DNA of 64,000 nucleotides. It comes from Chryseobacterium endalhagicum. GTDB lineage: Bacteria > Bacteroidota > Bacteroidia > Flavobacteriales > Weeksellaceae. Shown here one piece after another: positions 1 to 8,366 of this stretch (its first letter is position 1; each line of letters begins with the position of its first letter). The stretch lies in the NCBI RefSeq assembly GCF_016745235.1, contig NZ_JAELVM010000002.1:1-64000 (forward strand). The letters are read 5' to 3'. The notes beneath the pieces are model-generated. The model was given only the letters and a program-made list of their open reading frames with translations, made no database searches and was not told the origin of the DNA. A program made the position numbers and the translations under genes.

Positions 1-96
<96 letters not shown>

Positions 97-235
97 ATGT
101 TTTTCCTGACCCGCTCAAAGTTTATTACGCTTTAGTTTTTTTCTTACTTGGTTGTTATATTGTATGTCAATGATCTTTTTTCTTTCCGCAATCTATAAGG
201 AATCTTTTCTGTCGTTCTGTTCCTTATTTGCGGTT

Positions 236-268
236 GCAAAAGTAAGTATTTATTTTTTAATGGCAAAA
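236..268 (-). promoter_or_regulatory. rRNA promoter, proximal (TTTTG-N19-TACTTTTGC)
   Basis: The minus strand carries a -33 box TTTTG (268-264), 19 bases, then a -7 box TACTTTTGC (244-236). This matches the Bacteroidota sigma-A consensus TTTG-N19-TAnnTTTG. Transcription would start near 230, giving about 135 nt of pre-16S leader. It is the closest of three tandem elements to the 16S gene. Confidence 0.75.
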
Positions 269-361
269 TGTTTTTAAAGAAAATTTAAAGTTTTTTAACT
301 AACCCTAAATCCTTTCAAAACCTTTATCCTTATTAACTTCTGCTCCCCGTTTAACCGGACT

Positions 362-392
362 GCAAAGATACAAACTTTTTTAACTCCCACAA
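362..392 (-). promoter_or_regulatory. rRNA promoter, middle (TTG-N19-TATCTTTGC)
   Basis: The minus strand shows TTG (392-390), a 19-base spacer and TATCTTTGC (370-362), a full match to the TAnnTTTG -7 box. It points toward the 16S gene and lies about 125 bp upstream of the proximal element. Confidence 0.65.
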
Positions 393-508
393 CTTTTATT
401 GCTAAAAATTTTAAAAGGTTTTTTCCTATATCCTAAAGTTAATCCTAAATAATTATGCTTATCTAAAAGCTCTTCTGCGCTACTGTATAACTCTCGTTTT
501 TCAGTGGG

Positions 509-542
509 GCAAAGATAACAACTTATTAATACGCAAAACAAA
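509..542 (-). promoter_or_regulatory. rRNA promoter, distal (TTTG-N21-TATCTTTGC)
   Basis: TATCTTTGC occurs at 517-509 on the minus strand. A TTTG lies at 542-539 (21-base spacer) and another at 537-534 (16 bases), so the -33 box is less certain than in the two downstream elements. The 9-bp core is identical to the middle promoter. The rest of 97-601 is AT-rich and holds no gene I can support. Confidence 0.5.
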
Positions 543-601
543 CTTATTTAACATAAAATTCATGATTTTGTAATATTTAATTCTAAACAATTGATATTCA
601 A

Positions 602-634
602 ATAGAAAAAGTTTAAACAATAGTTTAAACTTTT
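602..634 (-). terminator. Rho-independent terminator after the 659-1342 gene
   Basis: On the minus strand a perfect 12-bp stem (AAAAGTTTAAAC / GTTTAAACTTTT, 634-607) with a 4-nt loop ends in a short T-rich tail. It lies about 25 nt past the stop codon at 659 and separates this operon from the rRNA promoters. Confidence 0.7.
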
Positions 635-658
635 ATGTTATTTATGCAGGAAAAGGCT

Positions 659-1342
659 TTATGGCTTATTTTGTGAGTAGATAAGGCTTAAGAATTCGGC
701 AAAAGATTTTTCCAATCCTATAATATCGCCGGATTTAAGGTTTAATCCGCCAGTTCCTGAAGTGTCTGATTTTATTTTTGCTGAAGAAGCCTGAAAATAC
801 AGGTTTTCCTCATTGTTTTTAGGCTGAACTTTAATTGTAGACCCTAAAAGCTTCTTTGTAGATACTGTGTATATTTCTCCCGGAATAATATCAAGGGTAA
901 GGTAAGACCTCGGAGCCAATACATAGTCCTTCTTATTGATATTAATTTTCTGATCTTTATCTGAGGAAGCAAAAACATACAACCTTCCCTTCTGCACCGC
1001 CAGATTTTCTTTAGGCGTATAGTAAAGGGCTATTCTATAGTTTGCCGGATTGAGAGGCTGCGGAGTTCCATCAATATTCTCAAACGGTTTAAGTGAAAAT
1101 GTATTGGCTCCTATTTCTTTTGCCTTCTTATATATTAAGGAAAAAACTTCTGCATCATCATTTGAGAATCCCTGGACTTCAATTTCGCCCAAATATTCGG
1201 CACCTGTTACCGACTCTGCTTTTTTATAGAGAAACTTATCTGTATTGTCATTCGTTTTTTCAACTTTTGAAAGGTATACATTCTGCGCATTGCAGAAGGA
1301 AATACAGAATATGGAAAGGGCAAGTGCCAGATTCTTCATCAT
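659..1342 (-). CDS. Hypothetical secreted protein
   Basis: A 227-residue protein I do not recognise. The N-terminus (residues 1-20) is a clear Sec signal peptide with a hydrophobic core ending CNAQ, so cleavage before or after the Gln is likely and the product is periplasmic or surface-exposed. The mature part has no transmembrane segment and no motif I can assign. The start is one of two adjacent ATG codons (1342 or 1339), right after the rfbD stop at 1344, so it is translationally linked to rfbD and probably the last gene of the thioesterase-rfbD operon. A strong terminator follows. A function in the envelope is possible but unsupported. Confidence 0.8.
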   Translation of the reverse strand: MMKNLALALSIFCISFCNAQNVYLSKVEKTNDNTDKFLYKKAESVTGAEYLGEIEVQGFSNDDAEVFSLIYKKAKEIGANTFSLKPFENIDGTPQPLNPANYRIALYYTPKENLAVQKGRLYVFASSDKDQKININKKDYVLAPRSYLTLDIIPGEIYTVSTKKLLGSTIKVQPKNNEENLYFQASSAKIKSDTSGTGGLNLKSGDIIGLEKSFAEFLSLIYSQNKP

Positions 1343-1343
1343 A

Positions 1344-2207
1344 TTATGGGTGTATTAGTAATTTAACGGATTCTTCAAGACTGTTCTCCCAATGTTTAGG
1401 CTCAATCCTGTAGATTTCTTCTATTTTATCGAGAGACATTGTACTTCTGGCCGGTCTTTTAGCAGGCGTAGGATACTGTTCTGTTGTAAGAGGATTTAAT
1501 TTAACTGATGACTCTGAAAACTCTGCAATCTTTTTTGCAAATTCAAACCAGGTTGTTTCGGGATAGTTTGAGAAGTGAAAGATTCCGAAAGTTTTATTGG
1601 GTGTTTCAATAATATCCATGATTGCTTCTGCAAGATCATTCGCGTTGGTAGGCTGGCCGAACTGGTCTGCTACAATTCCTAGTTCTTCTTTCTGAGAAAA
1701 CAGGCTCAGCATGGTTTTAACAAAATTCTTATTGAATTCTGAATATAACCAGGAGGTCCTTAAAATGATGGTCTTTGGATTGATCTCTAACGCCAATTCC
1801 TCTCCTTTTCTTTTTGATTCACCATATATTCCTGTAGGATTGGTGAAATCATCTTCAGAATAAGGAAGATTGGTATCTCCGTCAAAAACATAGTCGGTAG
1901 AAATATGAATGAGGATGGTTTTATGGTCTGTACAGGCCTGCGCAAGATAGGCAACTCCATCAGCGTTCACGGCAAATGCCTTGTCTGCTTCTTTTTCTGC
2001 CTGATCTACGGCTGTATACGCTGAAGCGTTGATGCAATAGTCAGGCTTGTTATCATAAAAGAAACTACTGACCTTATCTTCGTCTGTAATATCTAAGGTT
2101 TGTGAATCTGTGAATATGAATTCGTATAAGTGTTCAAAATCCGGTGCTATTTTTCTGATACAGTTACCCAACTGTCCGTTACTTCCTATTACGGCTATTT
2201 TTTTCAT
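1344..2207 (-). CDS. rfbD: dTDP-4-dehydrorhamnose reductase
   Basis: RmlD/RfbD reduces dTDP-4-dehydro-L-rhamnose to dTDP-L-rhamnose with NAD(P)H, the last step of dTDP-rhamnose supply for surface polysaccharide. The protein is an extended SDR: the N-terminal Rossmann motif GSNGQLG lies directly after the start, STDYVFDG and the catalytic YGESK (YxxxK) follow mid-protein, and the C-terminal sugar-binding part includes RPARS. I place the start at the ATG at 2207, giving 287 residues. The longer frame to 2234 adds nine residues ahead of the conserved MKKIAVIG start and is less likely. The other rml genes are not in the window. It is followed one base later by the secreted-protein gene. Confidence 0.93.
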   Translation of the reverse strand: MKKIAVIGSNGQLGNCIRKIAPDFEHLYEFIFTDSQTLDITDEDKVSSFFYDNKPDYCINASAYTAVDQAEKEADKAFAVNADGVAYLAQACTDHKTILIHISTDYVFDGDTNLPYSEDDFTNPTGIYGESKRKGEELALEINPKTIILRTSWLYSEFNKNFVKTMLSLFSQKEELGIVADQFGQPTNANDLAEAIMDIIETPNKTFGIFHFSNYPETTWFEFAKKIAEFSESSVKLNPLTTEQYPTPAKRPARSTMSLDKIEEIYRIEPKHWENSLEESVKLLIHP

Positions 2208-2262
2208 CTGCAATATTATTAGTTTACTTTTCAAATGACTGCTAAAACTGATTTTTAGCTGA

Positions 2263-2748
2263 TCAAGAATTTTTTGCGTTCTGGGATCTTAAGAACTTCA
2301 CTCTCGGCTGGAAATCTTTCTGCTCAAGGTCTACATAGAACTTTCCGAAGGTTTCTCTGATATCTTCCGGATGAACTTCTGACCTTCTGGTTTTAAGATT
2401 AAAATAAATCACAGTCACCCACAGTACGGCATGAACTGTTTTTTCATCCAGGCTTTTCATGAGGATCTCAACTTTAGCGGTTCTGTCCTGAACTTCGATG
2501 GTTTTGCTGCTGATCACAACCTGGGTATTGTACCTTACTTCTTTCAGATAAGCAATTTCGTTCTGAATAGCAATCCATGTACATCCTGTCTTTTTGGTAT
2601 ATTCTTCGTACGTAAATCCATAAAATGTTTCTACATGGTCTTCTCTGGCATTGAACATATAATCCAGATATTTCACATTATTCAAATGCCCAATTGGATC
2701 ACAATCGCTGAACCTGACTTTTACGGTTGTTGATACTTCTTTTTCCAT
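2263..2748 (-). CDS. Acyl-CoA thioesterase, 4HBT hot-dog family
   Basis: A 161-residue single hot-dog protein related to 4-hydroxybenzoyl-CoA/YbgC thioesterases, which hydrolyse acyl-CoA or acyl-ACP thioesters in the cytoplasm. Family features are seen near the N-terminus: RFSDCDPIGHLNNVKYLDYM has the Asp expected as catalytic residue and the N-x-x-Y-x-x-x pattern. The substrate cannot be read from the sequence. It starts the operon that continues with rfbD; the gap to rfbD is about 55 bases. A -7 box (TATTTTTGC, 2760-2752) sits three bases before the ATG, so the mRNA may be almost leaderless. Confidence 0.88.
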   Translation of the reverse strand: MEKEVSTTVKVRFSDCDPIGHLNNVKYLDYMFNAREDHVETFYGFTYEEYTKKTGCTWIAIQNEIAYLKEVRYNTQVVISSKTIEVQDRTAKVEILMKSLDEKTVHAVLWVTVIYFNLKTRRSEVHPEDIRETFGKFYVDLEQKDFQPRVKFLRSQNAKNS

Positions 2749-2751
2749 AGC

Positions 2752-2760
2752 GCAAAAATA
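2752..2760 (-). promoter_or_regulatory. Possible -7 box of the thioesterase-rfbD operon
   Basis: TATTTTTGC on the minus strand fits TAnnTTTG. It lies in the T-rich tail of the preceding terminator and only 3 nt before the ATG at 2748. I see no good -33 TTG at the right distance, so the call is tentative. Confidence 0.4.
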
Positions 2761-2787
2761 AAAAAACCGCCCCTAAAAGAGACGGTT
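2757..2787 (-). terminator. Terminator of the DUF6089-uppS-bamA-ompH operon
   Basis: On the minus strand AACCGTCTC / GGGGCGGTT form a 9-bp stem with two G-U pairs and a short T-rich loop, followed by seven T residues. It is about 25 nt beyond the stop codon of the second OmpH gene. Confidence 0.85.
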
Positions 2788-2811
2788 AATTTATAAAACT
2801 TTGTTAATTTA

Positions 2812-3315
2812 TTAGTTGATTCCTAATTCTTTCTTAACAGCAGCTGTTGCATCAGGACCTCCTTTGTAAACAAAAGCACCAGAATTTGCATCCAGGATAA
2901 ATTCGTATCCGCTAGCTTTAGCTACTTTCTCGATAGCATCATTCAGTTTTTTCTCGATAGGACCGAAAGCTACATCCTGCTTACCTTGAAGATCTTTCTG
3001 AGCTTTGTCCTGCATTTGCTGGATTTCTTCTCCTAATTTCTTCATTTCAGCTTCTCTAGCTGTGTTTTCTTCAGCAGTTTTTTTAGGAGCTTCAGTTTGA
3101 TATTGCTGATATTTAGCTTGAGCAGCATCCGCTTTTTTCTTGATTTCAGCTTGTTTTGTATCAAGGAAAGTCTTTATGTCTGCATCTGCTTTTTTCTTTT
3201 CAGGCATTGCATTAAGAATTCCCATTAAATCTACAGAAGCTATTTTCTGAGCTTTTGCCATACTTACCGATACAACCATTATAACCGCGGCAAATAATAC
3301 ACTTAATTTTTTCAT
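2812..3315 (-). CDS. OmpH/Skp-like periplasmic chaperone (second copy)
   Basis: A 167-residue secreted protein of the OmpH/Skp family, which holds unfolded outer-membrane proteins in the periplasm for delivery to the Bam complex. A signal peptide covers residues 1-22 (ending AKAQ). The mature start IASVDLMGIL is the usual first strand. Then comes a long Lys/Glu/Gln/Ala-rich coiled coil (about residues 45-115), and the C-terminal core strand contains YEFILDANSGAFVY. It is the last gene of the uppS-bamA operon and lies 67 bp after a paralogous copy. Two adjacent Skp-like genes after bamA are common in Bacteroidota. Confidence 0.92.
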   Translation of the reverse strand: MKKLSVLFAAVIMVVSVSMAKAQKIASVDLMGILNAMPEKKKADADIKTFLDTKQAEIKKKADAAQAKYQQYQTEAPKKTAEENTAREAEMKKLGEEIQQMQDKAQKDLQGKQDVAFGPIEKKLNDAIEKVAKASGYEFILDANSGAFVYKGGPDATAAVKKELGIN

Positions 3316-3382
3316 AATTGGTAAAATAAATAATTTAATTTGTTTTTAGATTTTAATTTTTGGTAAAAGTTAATTGAGTGAA

Positions 3383-3934
3383 TTACTTTTTACTTTTACT
3401 GCTTGTCTTTTCTTTTTTTTCTGTACCCTTCAGTAAGATGGTCAATACTTTTTCTGTATAATCGTATCTTGGAAGAAGGAAGATAACATTGTCACTAGTT
3501 TTATCAAGAACTGTGCCCAATCCGTTTTTCTCAGCCATGGTTTTTACAGCACTCCAGATCTGATCCTGAAAAGGTACCACCAGATTTGTTCTAAGCTTTG
3601 TAATTTCACCATTGACTCCAAAACGTAAGCTGGTAGTGGTTTTGATGTTTTTTTCAAGATCCATTACTTCTTTTTCACGAAGTTTCAGCTGATCTCCTAT
3701 CAATAATACTTTTTCACTTTCAAATGCAGCTTTTTTTCTTTCGTATTCAGACTGCAGATTTTGAAGTTCTGACTGCCAAGTATCAATCTGCGAGTTTAAT
3801 CTCGCTTCTGCTTCTTTGTATTGCGGCATTTTATCCAGGATAAGCTGCGTATCTACTACTCCTAATTTCTGGGCGTTGGAAAACCCGAAAACCAGGAACA
3901 ATACAAATGTGAAAATGAATTTAAAATTTTTCAT
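3383..3934 (-). CDS. OmpH/Skp-like periplasmic chaperone (first copy)
   Basis: The first of two OmpH/Skp paralogues after bamA, predicted to chaperone outer-membrane proteins in the periplasm. I choose the ATG at 3934 (183 residues) because it begins MKNFKFIFTF, a proper signal peptide ending SNAQ. The longer frame to 3979 would start inside bamA and put a non-signal segment in front. The mature part starts KLGVVDTQLILDKMPQYKEAE, followed by a coiled coil (about residues 45-110), a globular core and a basic Lys/Ser-rich C-terminus. The gap from bamA is 8 bp. It differs clearly from the second copy, so the duplication is old. Confidence 0.92.
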   Translation of the reverse strand: MKNFKFIFTFVLFLVFGFSNAQKLGVVDTQLILDKMPQYKEAEARLNSQIDTWQSELQNLQSEYERKKAAFESEKVLLIGDQLKLREKEVMDLEKNIKTTTSLRFGVNGEITKLRTNLVVPFQDQIWSAVKTMAEKNGLGTVLDKTSDNVIFLLPRYDYTEKVLTILLKGTEKKEKTSSKSKK

Positions 3935-3942
3935 ATTTATGA

Positions 3943-6480
3943 TTATAATGATTGGTTCATCAAGAAGTGTGTCTTCCATCCGGATGGTTCTGTACCGCTC
4001 ACGGTTCTGTCAAATCCATAAGCAAAGTCAAATCCGATCAAACCAAAAGCTCCCATGTAAACTCTTACACCAACACCTACTGATCTTTTCAGCTGGAATG
4101 GGTTGTAGGTACTCCACGAGTTCCATACGTTCCCCCCTTCTGCAAAGGTAAGTGCATAGATCTTAGCGGTCTGGTTCATAGAGATCGGGTATCTTAGCTC
4201 TAATGTAAATCTGTTGTAGATTGTACCTCCACCTCTTTGGGTAATATCGTCTCTTTCTCCTCCGTATGTGGAAGCATTTTCATAACCTCTTAAAGGAATC
4301 AGTTCTCGACCGTCATATCTACCACCGAATAAACCAGTTCCACCTACATAGAATCTTTCGAATGGCGGAGCTCCAAGTTTTTTGTTATATCCGTCCATGA
4401 ATCCCATTTCTGCGGAAGATCTCAATACAAGTTTTCCTGCTACTTCATTATAAACATCAGCTTTGAACTTGATCTTGTAGAATTCCATCCACTTGTACTT
4501 GTCCACCGGTGTCATTGTAGAATAATCTTTATTGCTGAACAATGAATAAGGTGCCGTCAGTTTAGCGGAAAGTTCAATATTTGAACCCATTGTCGGGAAT
4601 ATCGGGTCAATACCGGCAGAGTTTCTGCTTAAACCTAAGTTAAGACTTAAGTTATTGGCATCTCCGTAATATTCCGTTGTATCTCCAAACTGGAACGGAT
4701 AGTTCTTAAATGTATATTTCTGGAACTGAAGTCCTGTGTACAGGGAGAAATAATCATCCGGCCAGTTCAATAATCTGTTCAGACCTACTGATGCGGAGAA
4801 GATATTAAGCTTCTGATCGTTTCCACTGCTGTCATTATATTTTACTCTGGATGTATTCAAACTTACGGAAAGCGCGGTAGGTCTTGTACCGAACAACCAT
4901 GGCTCAGTAAATGAGATCCCGTAGTTCTGGAAATACTGACCAGCCTGTGCCTGGATAGACAAAGTCTGACCGTCTCCCTGAGGTACCGGCTTAAAGTCTT
5001 TGAATTTAAGGAAGTTTTTTAACGAGAAGTTGTTGAACGTCAATCCAAGGGTACCGATAAAGCTGTTACCTCCGTAACCTGCCTGTAACTGTACCTGAGA
5101 AGATCCTTTTTCAACCAGTTTCCAGTTGATATCTACGGTATTATCCTGCTGATTCGGCTGAATATCCTGACCTACCTGCTGTGGATCGAAGAAGGTCATC
5201 CCTGCAAGATCGAAGTAGGTTCTTTTAATTTCTGTCTTTTTGAAAAGCTCACCCGGTTTTGTTCTCAGCGCTCTTAATACAACGTGGTCATGGGTAGTGG
5301 TATTTCCCTGCCAGGTTACTTTATTCCAGGTAGCCTGCTCTCCTTCGTTGATTCTGATCTCAAGGTTTACGGCGTCTCCGGACACAGATTTCTCTACCGG
5401 TGTTACGCTGGAGAAAAGGTAACCGTTATTCATGTAAACAGATTTGATATCTGAATCATCTTCTTTACCTCCGTCTTCTCCTACTTTTTTGTTGAAACCT
5501 ACAGCATCGTAGATATCTCCTTTCTTATATCCAAGCAATCTCTGTAAGTACTCAGTAGCATAAACTGTATTTCCGGTGAATGTAACATCCCCGATATAAT
5601 ACTTCTTACCCTCATTAAGCTTTACATTGATTTCGAAATTGTTTCTTTTGTTTCTCCATACGGAATCAGAAACGATGGTTGCATCTCTGTATCCAAGGGA
5701 GTTATAATAGCTGATAAGACTCTGCTTATCTTCCTGATATTTTTCTTCGATGAATTTTGAAGATTTAAGGATTCCTCCGATACCAAATCTTCTTTGTTTG
5801 GTTTCTTTGAATGCCTTTTTTCTAAGCTTTGCATCCGTTACGCTCTGGTTACCCTCAAATTCGATATGGTCAATTTTTATTCTCTTGCCCTTATCTACAG
5901 TGATGGTCCAGTCTACCATAGACGGATCATTTGCATTGACTTTATCCTGAATGGTGATTTTAGCATCAGCAAACCCTTTTTTCACATAGTCCTTAGGCAC
6001 TTTCGTTTTAAGGCTGGAAATCAGGTTTTGAGTGATTTTTGTTCCCGGTTTCAGGTTGTTGTCCTTTGTAAGTTTTTCATTTTTGGATTTACCAATCCCT
6101 CTCCCTGCGAATTTTACTTCTCCAAGTTCTTTAAGGTCTTCAAGGTAGAATCTTAAAACTACGGTCTGCCCTTCAATACTCTGAACATACACTTCAACTT
6201 CTGAAAAAGACTGGGTATCCCATAGCTTTTTAACAGCGTTGCTGATTTTCTGTCCGGGGATATCTACCACTTCGCCTTTCGTTAAGCCCGTAAATCGTAA
6301 GATCTGAGCCGGCGTATATTTTTTTACCCCATCTACAACAATGTCTTTAAGAGTGTAAGTTCCTGCTTCATTTTCTGCGTGTACAGCACTATTTACTTTG
6401 GTGCTGTCCTGAGGAGTTACTTGTCCATAAAAATGTGCCGAAGCAGCAAACATGATGATGGGTAATAGTCTAAACTTCAT
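3943..6480 (-). CDS. bamA: Outer membrane protein assembly factor BamA
   Basis: BamA is the essential outer-membrane Omp85 barrel that folds and inserts beta-barrel proteins. The 845-residue product has a signal peptide (about residues 1-19), a short linker, five POTRA-like repeats (about 40-450, first beginning TLKDIVVDGVKKYT), and a 16-strand barrel domain (about 460-845). The Omp85 barrel-lumen motif appears as PLRGYE, a variant of (V/I)RG(Y/F). The protein ends in alternating hydrophobic residues as expected for a barrel. It lies 27 bp after uppS and 8 bp before the first OmpH gene, so lipid carrier synthesis, barrel assembly and periplasmic chaperones are co-transcribed. Confidence 0.96.
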   Translation of the reverse strand: MKFRLLPIIMFAASAHFYGQVTPQDSTKVNSAVHAENEAGTYTLKDIVVDGVKKYTPAQILRFTGLTKGEVVDIPGQKISNAVKKLWDTQSFSEVEVYVQSIEGQTVVLRFYLEDLKELGEVKFAGRGIGKSKNEKLTKDNNLKPGTKITQNLISSLKTKVPKDYVKKGFADAKITIQDKVNANDPSMVDWTITVDKGKRIKIDHIEFEGNQSVTDAKLRKKAFKETKQRRFGIGGILKSSKFIEEKYQEDKQSLISYYNSLGYRDATIVSDSVWRNKRNNFEINVKLNEGKKYYIGDVTFTGNTVYATEYLQRLLGYKKGDIYDAVGFNKKVGEDGGKEDDSDIKSVYMNNGYLFSSVTPVEKSVSGDAVNLEIRINEGEQATWNKVTWQGNTTTHDHVVLRALRTKPGELFKKTEIKRTYFDLAGMTFFDPQQVGQDIQPNQQDNTVDINWKLVEKGSSQVQLQAGYGGNSFIGTLGLTFNNFSLKNFLKFKDFKPVPQGDGQTLSIQAQAGQYFQNYGISFTEPWLFGTRPTALSVSLNTSRVKYNDSSGNDQKLNIFSASVGLNRLLNWPDDYFSLYTGLQFQKYTFKNYPFQFGDTTEYYGDANNLSLNLGLSRNSAGIDPIFPTMGSNIELSAKLTAPYSLFSNKDYSTMTPVDKYKWMEFYKIKFKADVYNEVAGKLVLRSSAEMGFMDGYNKKLGAPPFERFYVGGTGLFGGRYDGRELIPLRGYENASTYGGERDDITQRGGGTIYNRFTLELRYPISMNQTAKIYALTFAEGGNVWNSWSTYNPFQLKRSVGVGVRVYMGAFGLIGFDFAYGFDRTVSGTEPSGWKTHFLMNQSL

Positions 6481-6507
6481 TTTATCGAGTCTTTCTTTTC
6501 TTTAAAT

Positions 6508-7257
6508 TTATTGGGCTTTGATCTGATCGCCGGTTAATCCGTATCTTCTTTCCTTATTCTGATAATCTACGATACACTGGAAGAAGATATCTTTTGTAAA
6601 ATCCGGCCATAAGACATTTAGAAACTGTAGTTCTGCATAAGCAATCTGCCAAAGAAGGAAGTTGCTTATTCTTATTTCCCCGCTGGTTCTGATCAGCAGG
6701 TCCACAGGAGGAAAGTCTTTTGTATAAAGGTAGCTTTCGAATAATTTTTCATCAATATTCTCAACATCTACATTTCCCTCTTTCACATCGGAGCTCACCT
6801 TTTTCACGGCCTCCAATATTTCATTCTGGGATCCGTAGCTTATTGCCAGTACCAGGTTTCCTTTTGTGTTTTCTTTTGTAAGCTCTATTACACGCTCCAG
6901 CTGCTCTCTCACAAGGAGAGGTAGTTTCTCAAGATTTCCTATCACATGCATTCTGAGTCCTTTGCTGAAGATCTCTTCTGCTTCAAGCAGTAAGGTTTCT
7001 ACCAGCAGATTCATCAGTGTACTTACTTCCTCAGCCGGACGGCTCCAGTTTTCGGAAGAAAATGTATACAGTGTTAAATAGGGTATATCTATTTCATTAC
7101 AGGCATTAATGGCATTTCTTACTGCATTAATGGCATTCTTGTGGCCGAAAGTTCTTTCTTCGCCACGAGTTTTTGCCCATCTTCCATTACCATCCATAAT
7201 GATGGCGACGTGTTTCGGTAAATTCTCAGAATTTATTTTATCTTTAATCAACGACAT
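6508..7257 (-). CDS. uppS: Isoprenyl transferase (undecaprenyl diphosphate synthase)
   Basis: A cis-prenyltransferase that condenses eight isopentenyl diphosphates with farnesyl diphosphate to make the C55 carrier for peptidoglycan and O-polysaccharide. The 249 residues carry the whole family signature: IMDGNGRWAKTRG near residue 21 (with the catalytic Asp), the TFSSENW substrate loop at about 67-73, and the C-terminal RTSGEIRISNFLLWQ region that binds diphosphate. Length is typical. It is the second gene of the operon, 5 bp after the DUF6089 gene, and lies just upstream of bamA. Confidence 0.96.
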   Translation of the reverse strand: MSLIKDKINSENLPKHVAIIMDGNGRWAKTRGEERTFGHKNAINAVRNAINACNEIDIPYLTLYTFSSENWSRPAEEVSTLMNLLVETLLLEAEEIFSKGLRMHVIGNLEKLPLLVREQLERVIELTKENTKGNLVLAISYGSQNEILEAVKKVSSDVKEGNVDVENIDEKLFESYLYTKDFPPVDLLIRTSGEIRISNFLLWQIAYAELQFLNVLWPDFTKDIFFQCIVDYQNKERRYGLTGDQIKAQ

Positions 7258-7262
7258 ATTAA

Positions 7263-8153
7263 TTAATCACAATAGCATGGCGGTCTTCCGAATGAATAGG
7301 TAAGACCCAAACTGAAAGTATTCATCCAGTCTTTGGACCTTTCATCACCAATATTTCTTTTGCCTAAAAGTTCTTGTTCTCTTTCTTTTGAAACTGCATA
7401 ATAGTTTCCTGACTGCAGCAGTGAACCACCGGTAGCAGGATCCAGAATATCTCCATTAAAACTGGACGTTAAATCACTAGACAATAGTCTGCTGTGATCC
7501 AGCTGATCCGTAAGTGTATATCTGAATGTAGCTTCCGCAAATATAGCCCAGCTGTGGTTGAACTTATATTTTAAACCTACCCCAAACGGGATATGCATTG
7601 TTACTTTTTTTCCTAATGAATATACCGGTGTACTTTTAAAGTCCAGTTCATTAAGAGGAGCCTGTGCTACCCCGTCTGCATCTCTTCTGAAATCATGCAC
7701 AAGATCTGCTTTGGGAGCATCAAACATCAATGCACCGATACCTCCGAAGATGTATGGGCTCACCATGCTTACCTGCTCATTATTAACAGGGAAAAGATTG
7801 TATTCGAACATTAAGCTTGCTTCGTATACGTTATTTTTTCCGTATGAGTTTCTATTCACTCTATATTCTTCTTTCGCAGCTTTATCGCTGAACTGGATCT
7901 GGTTGTATCCAAGGTCCAATCTCACGGTTTGATGCGGATTAAAATTAAATCTATATAATAAACCTCCATAAAAGGGGAATCCCCACTCTGACATCCTGTC
8001 CAAATCCAACGGCTTTTGTAAAATATAATTGGTCCTCCCTATGTCCCCCACCAGGTTACTCATACCTAGACGAACTCCCAATTCGTTTCTTTGTGCTTTA
8101 ACACTTACCATTCCAAGGAAGGCAATAAAGCTAAACAATAATTTTTTATTCAT
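7263..8153 (-). CDS. DUF6089-like outer-membrane beta-barrel protein
   Basis: A secreted barrel-like protein of unknown role; the N-terminal ELGVRLGMSNLVGDIG block resembles the DUF6089 family common before uppS-bamA in flavobacteria. The ATG at 8153 gives 296 residues with a clean signal peptide (MNKKLLFSFIAFLG... ending VKAQ); the frame to 8198 adds an unlikely 15-residue extension. Many short alternating beta-strands, an aromatic girdle and the phrase PFGVGLKYKF support an OmpA/porin-like barrel. The final residues PPCYCD are Cys-rich, which is unusual for a barrel C-terminus. First gene of the operon with uppS, bamA and the two OmpH genes. Its role in envelope assembly is inferred from context only. 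Confidence 0.85.
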   Translation of the reverse strand: MNKKLLFSFIAFLGMVSVKAQRNELGVRLGMSNLVGDIGRTNYILQKPLDLDRMSEWGFPFYGGLLYRFNFNPHQTVRLDLGYNQIQFSDKAAKEEYRVNRNSYGKNNVYEASLMFEYNLFPVNNEQVSMVSPYIFGGIGALMFDAPKADLVHDFRRDADGVAQAPLNELDFKSTPVYSLGKKVTMHIPFGVGLKYKFNHSWAIFAEATFRYTLTDQLDHSRLLSSDLTSSFNGDILDPATGGSLLQSGNYYAVSKEREQELLGKRNIGDERSKDWMNTFSLGLTYSFGRPPCYCD

Positions 8154-8194
8154 AAAAGAATATGGATTTATGGTTATTTTAAAATTTAATTTTT

Positions 8195-8203
8195 GCAAAT
8201 ATA
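8195..8203 (-). promoter_or_regulatory. Possible second -7 box upstream of DUF6089-uppS-bamA
   Basis: TATATTTGC on the minus strand matches TAnnTTTG and lies 42 nt before the ATG at 8153. No -33 TTG is found at 18-21 bases, so this is weaker than the element at 8290-8321. Confidence 0.35.
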
Positions 8204-8289
8204 AAACTTTTTTATATTAATGATATTCTTAATGTATAGTTAAAAATAAACAAAAAAACATAATTTGTTATAAAGTAAACGGCAAAGTG

Positions 8290-8321
8290 GCAAAAATATT
8301 CTTTTTTCCTTAGATTCCAAA
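8290..8321 (-). promoter_or_regulatory. Promoter of the DUF6089-uppS-bamA-ompH operon
   Basis: The minus strand has TTTG (8321-8318), exactly 19 bases, then TATTTTTGC (8298-8290), a full Bacteroidota promoter. It lies just past the terminator of the wzc operon and would leave a 5' leader of about 130 nt before the DUF6089 start at 8153. Confidence 0.75.
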
Positions 8322-8333
8322 TACTGACCGTAT

Positions 8334-8361
8334 AAAAAAACCCCCATTTGCTGAGGGTTTA
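8334..8361 (-). terminator. Terminator after the Wzc-like gene
   Basis: On the minus strand AAACCCTC / GGGGGTTT pair as an 8-bp stem (one G-U) around AGCAAAT and run into seven T residues. It ends the exopolysaccharide operon six bases after the wzc-like stop codon. Confidence 0.9.
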
Positions 8362-8366
8362 AAACG

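Noticed and set aside
97-601. tRNA or small RNA gene upstream of the 16S gene
   Set aside because: The stretch is AT-rich, has no cloverleaf, and its clear signals are three promoters.
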